Assembly: GCA_963971285.1 (NCBI GenBank)
Contig: OZ020256.1
Span: 4,590,501-4,654,500, forward strand
Direction of reading: 5' to 3'
Origin: Astropecten irregularis
Lineage: Eukaryota > Echinodermata > Asteroidea > Paxillosida > Astropectinidae
Length of the DNA: 64,000 nucleotides
Shown here: positions 46,401 through 55,400 of the stretch, piece after piece
Numbering within the stretch: position 1 is the stretch's first letter
Layout: each line of letters begins with the position of its first letter
Translations under genes and position numbers: made by a program
The notes under the pieces: generated by a model
What the model saw: only the letters and a program-made list of their open reading frames with translations
Told to the model about the DNA's origin: nothing
The model's database searches: none

Positions 46401-49400
46401 ACGGGGGGCATTCCGAAAAAATTTGTATCGACCAGTCATCCCCTCATGCATCATCTTCCGCAAACAATAGCCCCTCAAAAGTGCAAAAAAAAGAAGAGAA
46501 AAAAAAACGAACGACAGTTTAACTGGAAATGGAACCGCATCCATCTTTGCTGCCTAATGAGCCGTGCAGCAGTGTTGAACTTGGTGCGAGATATTTTAAG
46601 TTGACATACAGTAGTTTGCGGGAGGGAATTCGGGTAAACATTGTAAAGAAAAACCACACATGTCAACAAAATATTGTTTTCGTGATCTAATCCGGAAGCG
46701 CCCGGTGACTGCAGCAAGGGCCTATTGCAATAGAAATACAACTAGCATTGCCACCAACCCCCCCAAACAGGTAACCCTGGATCAACTCATCTCTTAGAAT
46801 AATACATGCATTTACAATCTACAATTTGTAAACACAATTCTAAAAATTGGCATAAGAACTCAACCCCGCCCCTCCTTCAACCCTCCCTTCTGACAGGAAT
46901 TTAACTTCAAAGTATTGTGTAGAAAGCTATGTCCCCCCCAAAAAAAATAAAAATATGAGTAGGAACTTTCAGTGAGGTATAACAAATACATATGAACATC
47001 TGAGATTCCAATCACTATATTATTTTCATAATGAGGTCCAAAAAAAAAAATCTTCCCTCACGGCAACAATTATCATTGACACTTCCAACACAAAGTAAAT
47101 GATGAATGGATAGCATTGTTCATCGGTGGGCAATTAGCCCACAAAACTGGCGACTTTCCCAACTTGAGAACCCCAAAGAGAAAGGATTATATTCCCTCTG
47201 GAGGGATTTGAGGCTAGCAAGTTCATCACTGCCGGGCTTTTTTTTCTTTTTTACCATGACACCAAAAAACATCCCGGTCAAATATTATGCTACTAACAAA
47301 TCACGTAGTGAGGAAATGGACACAGATTGTACAGGCTACAATGCTTCATTTGTACAGAAAAGTGTGGTGGAGAGTGCCCCCGCCCCCTCAGGCCTAACTA
47401 TTAAAATACAAGCTATATTTATTTACAGCAATATTCAATAACATCCAAGGACTGGCTGAAATGGTCAGGCCACAAATGACCTCCCGTGCTCCCGGTCAAG
47501 GCAATCTTCCGTCAGGAAGGGAAGCATGGCTAGAAAAACATTTACAACAGGCAATTAATTAGTGGCTATCACTTAACCAATCCAGGAAGAATTGTTTGTC
47601 GGTCGATTATTTTTTTTTTATTTATCAAGGGAAGTAAGCCCAGCAGTTGTTTTTTGATTGGGAAAATTTGGCATCTTTCTGCGAGCTGTCAAAGTACCCC
47701 TGGCAGCCATAAGCAGTCTTGGGTTGCTCTCAGTTTCACAAGAAACAGAATCAAAAGTCAAGGACTAGGGGGGGGGGGGGAGATTTTGAAGTCGGCTCAA
47801 ACTCATATCAATTTTGGGTCAAGGCAAATGGGCCAAGCATGTGACTGAAAGTAAAAATGGGAGGTCTGTGAGAAGCACTGCAATGATTTCAAATTCTGAC
47901 TCACCTCTTCGCAGGTTTTCCTGCATCTCGTGTAAGCTTTGGTTGATCCCGTTGAGTAGCGTCTCCAGTTCCGTGTTGATGCCATCCAGTTCGGGGTCTG
48001 CCCCTTCGAACCTGCTCACGCTCTTCACCTGCATGCTGCAGGGCCGTGTGTCGGGCAGGCTGTTACTGCGAGTCCGTTTACGCATGATCGGCACGGCCAA
48101 GTGGTCCTCATCCAGGTTTTTCTCAGCGATGAGCAGCTGGGTTATGTTCGTCAGAATATCGTTCTTCTCCGTCTCAAACTGAGTCTTTGAGATGGAGGAG
48201 GAGTGACTGCGGTGATGCCCGGAGGTGGGTCGGTCATCGTCCGATTTGGACGTGGAGGGGGACGCTTGAGATTGGTTGGCTGCTGTTTGCTCGGAACCAA
48301 TGTTTTTCAGATTGTAGATCTGACGCAGAAATTCGCACTCGGCAAGCGCCATCTGCGTGGTTGAGACGTGTTCACCGCTGGAATGCAACGCCTTTGATGC
48401 TTTTTCATACATACCACCAGTCCATGGAGAAGCCAGCTTTGATGCTTTTGGTGACAACAACTCTTCGCTGGAGCTCCAAGGAGCCATTTTGTCCTGGCAA
48501 GATTGGCACTGGCAGTTGGCCGTCCCACAACAACTCAACTTACGCTCAAGTGCTCCCGGCGAGGATGCAGGAGAAATATCGAGTTCCGAGGACTTGTCTG
48601 GACTGTGACTGAACAGGCGCCTTCCCTCATTGTTGTTGTTCCGAACATCAGAGAGGGTTAACTTGTTCGTTATGATGTTCATGTGGGCCTCTTCCAGTTC
48701 CTTGTAGAACTGTCTGTCAATCTTCCTGCTCATCATTGGAGAGCTCGGTTCGGAAAACACACGACCCTTCCTCTTCTCAGAGTCTTTCTTTTCACCGGTC
48801 GCTGCCCTCCTTCTCATGGGAGGAGGCGTGAGAGGTGAGTAGATTGGTGAGGTTGACTTGGACCTCCTAGCCTCCTCTAAGTCCACACAGTTGAAGAGTT
48901 CAATCTTGCGCTTCAAGGTTCCTTGATCGTCCGTAATTGGTTCACTGATGACCAGGGGCTCCTTGGGCCCCTTGTTTCTCTTGCTGCCCCGTAGACTTGA
49001 GCCACGCTTCAGCTTGAAGCTGTCCAGCCTTTTCAGAAGGCTTTTGGCTCCCTTTATCCGATCCTTAGAGCCCTGTTCCTCTTCTGTGGTCTTCCTTTTC
49101 ACTGTGACTGGTGAGGATATCTCAATGATGGCATTTCTTGGTCCGTCCTCCCCCGCCGACAGCATGACTGGGGAGGATGGTGGAGACCGGTGCGTGGGGC
49201 TCAACCTGTTTGTGGACGATGGTGAGCAAGTGATCTCCGAAGACCCCTTCCGCTTGTTGCGGTAGGTCTTGTGAATGACGGAGGGGCTCTCAAAGCTGCT
49301 AGCACTGGTGTAGCCCTCGTTATCAGTGGTGACCAGACTGTCTCGACTGCTGCTGTCCAGCCGGGTGGCCGGGGCGTGGGTGAGGGTTGGAGAACCCTCA

Positions 49401-52400
49401 GCAGAGTTCGAGCCGATAGTATCGGGGGAAAGCGGAGGATATTCTTCGTCGGTCATGCGGCGCGACCAGCGACGACTGCTGCGAGTGTATTTCCACTTGT
49501 TACTGATTGCACATTGATCCTCTTCATCTGAATCATCGCCCTAATCAAATAAAAAACAAATACAAAGAATTATCATTTGAAAGTGAACAAAGTGAAATTC
49601 ACTAGAGATGGATTCAAATCAGCGACCTTCGGAATATAGTACCGGCGTTCTTACTAACTGACATATCCAGCCCTGTATTGGTGGTGTCCGAAAAAATTAT
49701 AAATTCAAACTTAAATTCAAATATTCTCCCCCTTCACATGCTGACGATTACTCATATCATATCTAGCGGCCGAAAACTAAAAATAACTCGTGGCTGATTA
49801 AGGCACATCTGCTGTAGTACTTGACGTCCAACTACTCTTGTTGCCAATCCTTTAAGCTTCATTCCTGCAAGCTTATTCTATAATGCAGGATGATGATACA
49901 AATAAACCCTAGCAGTACTAGATGACAGAGAACAGAATATCAAAGCGCCATTAGATATGGTGTTTGACAGAAACCATATTTTGGGACTGGGCCAAAGACA
50001 TGAGTCAGAAAATATCAAAGCTGCAACCCCCCCCCCAAAAAAAAAAAAACACCAAAGCTTTTCCTTCAGATGGAACGAAATAAGAATCCAATCTTTGTAC
50101 TTCACAAATTTTTCTTTTTGGAAATGGAAATGCTTAATCTCTCTTATGCATGTACAAACCAAAAATTCACAGTTCGCAAGCTGAAGTTTATAACATTCCT
50201 CGGTCATATCATCTCATATACCAGTATACGAAAGCGCGTCATATTGACAGGGGCACGTTGTGGACATACTGGACTACTTCCAAAACAGCAGGCTTACTAA
50301 TATTATTATTCCAGGTCAAACCGCAGCAGATTTGGCACAGAGATCATAACATGCTGTACGTGTATTCTGTTCATAAGTGAGCAACACTTGCCAAGAGACT
50401 ATCCATAATATAAACCCAACCCAGTGTAACCTCAAAAATACACTTTTTTTACACTTTTTTTTTTTTTTTTTTTTTACAGCCCGGAATTCAGTCCACTTTT
50501 ATGAGACACAAAAATGGACAGACCTTTTTTCTTACTTTTTTTTTGTGAGGGGTATTTTTCATTGAAAAATTTCAGAGGCGTGTGGATTTTTTTTCTGTGT
50601 GTGTGTGTTGTTTTCACAGTAAAATGAAAGACGTATTTTCATTGATTGATCATTTCGCCAATTTCCAAATACGAAAATGAAAATGATACGAACCATACAG
50701 AACAATACAGAACTGAGAAGGGAGATTGAATCATTAGGAATCTGTTTACTGTAATTTACTTTCTGAAAGCTTTCATCTACGGTGAAACCTTCACGATCAG
50801 ATGCCAGTGATTACTGGTGGTTCATTACCGGTATATAATGAAACCATGCTTATCTCATCAAAAAAAATATCAAGAAGTGAATCAGAAAAGGGCATTGTCT
50901 GATACTAGTGAAACAAAACAAGTCAAATTGTGAAGTGAATCAGATTGCGTGCAGGGCTTAATTGGAAAAAAAATAAAGCATGTTATATCTTGCGATATTG
51001 CACAATCACTGAAGCAGCGTCAACGGGGAACCTAAAAAAGACCCACAAACCAGAAAAAAAGATGGTATAATAAAACGTGGAATTTTGTCTGCCCACTGCC
51101 TGACTGAACCGCTCCACTATTATTCACAAACCAGGGTCTGCAAAAAGATGTTTACGTAACACCAACCCTAACTTGAAGCCGGCCTGGGCTGAACAGAACA
51201 AAACTACCCCCAAAAAAACCAAGGGCATGGCAGAGTTTTGGAAGTGACCACCCCAGCGAATGAACGACATGCAGATGAGGAAAGAATTTCCAATCCAAAT
51301 AAATATCCAGAGGTTGTCACATTCCTAGCTATGTGCCACACAGGATTTCATTACTCTGTAGATTTTATAGTTGTACAGAAATGTGTTTTTTCTCTTGTGT
51401 GGTATTTGATAGTGACACTATCTATCCATTGGACTTTGTCCCTCTACCATGATCTGACAGACTGACACAATGGCGCAGAGATGGCATGGGGTAAAAACAA
51501 CCAATTTTGAAGTGCTCGCAAAATGAATGAATTTATCAAATTCATTCAGTAGGCCCTACATTTCATGTCCAATCTTAATGGCAAGCTGAGTTATTTTTAA
51601 ATCTGAAATGGGTTGGACCTTTTCACCTTTTACATTTTTGCAATATCACAAGGGGGGGAGAAACTATTCATAAAAAGGTTGATGAGGAAATTTACGGTTG
51701 TAACACTTTTGTCGGCCCGACAAAGGAATGACTCTTCTGCTGAAATGCATGGTATAACTTGATTCTAAGGCTGCAGTTTGTATCCGGTTAACCGTTTAAC
51801 CGACCGTTCAAAAGGGTACCCGGGTACATTTTCCCAGTTAGGTTAATCGAAAAGTATCTTTTTAATGGCCTCTTCTTTTTAAAACATAGACACTTTCTGG
51901 AGTTCACAAAGAAAAAAAGTCAATGATCTTTTGAAAATTGAACCAGCAGGCTTATATGCAAAGAAAGGCCAGACATTTTGCTATGTCTACCACTGCCAAA
52001 TGTTGTGACAAAAGAATGTTGTCAACCAAGTTCCTGAAAGACCCAGATTTTAATACTATTTCTTTGTTTTCTTTGTTATAAGGGTAATCGTAACCGTAAC
52101 CGAAAAACAGACGGGTAACCGGTTACAAAATTATTCGTAAACTTACAGCCCTACTTGATTCAACATGAAAAATCGGTTGACTTAGAAAAAAAAAAGCCTT
52201 TTGGGAAATTTAGAAATATGGAGCAAAATTGGTGTCCACATCAAACTGGTAAGGTCAATATAGTGAATGACATCATCACAAATTTTGCTAAATAGAAAAT
52301 TCATACAATTATTTGAATATACAGTGTAAAATACCACAGAATCACCACAGAAAATTCGTTATTTTACACAAATTTAAGTCTACCTGTTCTGAGTATAGGG

Positions 52401-55400
52401 CCTATACATTCAACCTAACATAGATGTGCAGCCACATACAAACACTATAGGTACAGTAGGCTATATACTATTGTTCATAAAAAACTGCTATCTTTTATGA
52501 TTATTTATTTGAGGGCGGTGGGGGTAGGCTCTTTTTTTTATTCACTGTGCAAATTACAGATTAGATGTAATGTTATAGGGAGCTTAGATTACAGGATTAT
52601 TAACCAGTTTGGTTTGTTTTCTATTTTGAGCAGGGCTAATGGCAAAAACAAGTCTCATGAATATGGCAGATTAGGCCTACATGTACATATCGGGCTGACT
52701 TGCTCATTTCCAAAATGTCAGGCATTCACTTTTGTTACAATCCTGCGTTTTATTCGCCTTATTGAACAAGTTTTGATCTTGCTTACATTCATTTATTTCT
52801 TTCAAGTCCATGTCTAGAAAAGAATGGGATTCTCAGTCTGGGTGCGCAAACAATGGCGGTGACGAATTGTCCACTTATGAAAGCCATCTCAATATTAATA
52901 CTGCAAAATTATCTTTTGAGAGTTTCCTTGATATTTCAATTGAAAGTTTCTCTGTAAAGCCACGTCAGGAATGATAGGGTCTGCTTCAATTTAAAAAAAA
53001 AAGTGAAATTTCATTTTTAGAAAGAATGAATGTCATTACTGCAAAAGTGAATCACTTTTCATTTTAGCTGAAAGTACTGCTGTCCTCCACACTCCATAAG
53101 AAGTGAAATAAATTGTCCGAGGCATTTGCTGAAATGCAAATGGATGAAACGAAAACCACATTTTATGCACGTATCCTTGCATCCTTCCAGGAATCACGCA
53201 AGGACAGTGAAAACCTGTTCTTCTTAATGTGGCTTCAGACAAGGGGAGCTTCAGCGGACAGCCTCTCCACAATCCAGGGAGGCATTAAAATCTACATGTA
53301 TGAAGGCCGCTATCTTCTTCCATTCCTCCGTACTATTTGCCCAGGTTGTAAAAAACAGCCCATCACACTTTGGTTGGCCAACAACCAACCACCAAACCCA
53401 TAAAACATTTATGACAGGGGCACCAAAATTGCACCTGAACCCCCTGCAAAACTAGGACAGTAGGGCAATAGGGGTTAGCCAAGTTTACTTTACCAGGGTT
53501 AGGTTTATAGTTAATGGTGGTTGTGGTCCTGGATACTGGAAGGGGGAGTGGTGGAAAAGGGGGTGAGAGCTGAGAGAGGTGTAATGACTTCCTGTTTAAC
53601 AGGTTTTGATGAAGTCATACACCTGTAACCTTCCAGGGGGTACAGGTAGAAAGTTGGGTTGGGTTTTTCTGAAGTTCGGAGGACATGCCCTACACAAACA
53701 GTCTGGCCAATTGATTGATTCAGACACATATCCGACTGAAAAATGTCGTCTGAAATGGCTGCCCGTGGAAAAATGTTCCAGACTGGAACTGGATGCTTAT
53801 GTATACAATGATGTTAGAAATCTCTTGAATTGCAGTGAAATATGAATAATAACTCTTTTCATGGTAGGCAAATCTGGCATTTTAGGAAAAAGCTATTTCT
53901 TCCTGCTCTATGACAGTTTGGTGAATGGCGATAATTTTTCACTGGGATTAGAGCCAGCAAGAGGCTTAGAGAAACCCACCCATGGGGCCTCCATATATCA
54001 AACAATAAAACCCTTGAAGGTAATACTGGGTTATATTGACTACACACCCTGGCTTGGCCCCCCAAACAGAACATAGCGAGTTCAAGTTCTGGGTCAGACC
54101 ACTGAAAAGTAAATTCCAAATGTGAATAAAAAAACCTGAAGATTTTGCACAAGACAAATAGCTCTGCGCATCCAACGTTTACTACTAGTGCTTCTAATAC
54201 AATTGTGCGGCACAATTGGAGTTACCTTTCCACCAGCCATGCTTGGCAAGTTGGCAGTCTGCGGTTCAGCCTTAAATATTGCACGCCGCATCCGCAGACA
54301 GCCAGGCTGGGGTTTGTTCCTCCTTGTGTGGTAACTTAAACCGGAGTCCAATTTTCCCAATTAACCCCGCGATGCGCTAAGTGGAAGGCTTCCACTACCG
54401 GCTCTCACGGTGGGCTCCCGCGTGCCCCGGTCACTGTAGGCGTCCAAGGGGGAACCCTTCGGTTAGATCATGCGGACGCCAACGTACACACTATTACGGG
54501 GGAAGGACAAATGGAGAGTGTTTGAGTCCTGCCGATGGACCCAGCAGGGCGCGCAGTTCACCAGGGTCAAACTGGTATTTTTCCTCTCGCAGGCAAATAG
54601 GAGCTTAGTGGGGCTACCGGCTTGTCATGCAGGGTACCCTACGGATGCTTGAAGTGACACTCCTGTTTTCTTCTGTCTTCCTTCATATTTGTTCCCCCCT
54701 CTTTTGAGTCTCAAAGGTTCATCGGCCCAGTAAGTGGTTGCTGGTCGAACCAACAATTTCTGATCACGACAATCTGGTCAATTTCTCAAACTAAATTGTT
54801 TTTGTTTTGTGCATCAAGGATCCCCGGGGCCTGAGAATTAAAAAAAATGAGGTGAGGAGAAACTTGGAGTTGGGAAGTCAACACAGAAACTCACACAGTG
54901 TTTCGTCCACGGTTAGTTTGCAAGGCAATTTTCAGCCAAATAAAGTAAATATTATAATGATTTTTTAAAAAAAGAAAGTTTTTTTAAGGGGTACCAAGGC
55001 AATAGGATGCCTTCACAACAATGGATGCAAGTGGCTCCTTGCCAATAATGTTTCAAGAATGTTATTGTTCTTGTTGGATGTGCTAAAAAAACACCAGGAT
55101 TTCCACTACAAACAATAACTGGCTGCAAAAAGTGCAATATCAAAACAGTATAAACCAAAGATAACCCAAGTTGTGCCAATGTAACGACTCCAAATCCCAT
55201 ATCCATCCATTTTCATTTTTTGTCCCCTTCAAATTATTTTGGAAAATTCAAAGTCAAAGGTCAAAGTCCCATATCTTTATGTTGATTATCGACCCCCAAG
55301 TTGACAAAATACTGCATTCCAGTCTCTGATACAATAGGTTGAACCTATGGTACAACTCGTGATGATAATTCCATCTCCTGATAAGTAGCATGCGGGTGAA

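Noticed and set aside
47814-49531. Several plus-strand open frames within the large DLC1-like exon
   Set aside because: Antisense shadows of a well-supported coding exon.
54381-54652. Open frames in the GC-rich island as genes, or the island as rRNA
   Set aside because: No family signature, overlapping frames of equal quality, and no match to rRNA or snRNA sequence I know.
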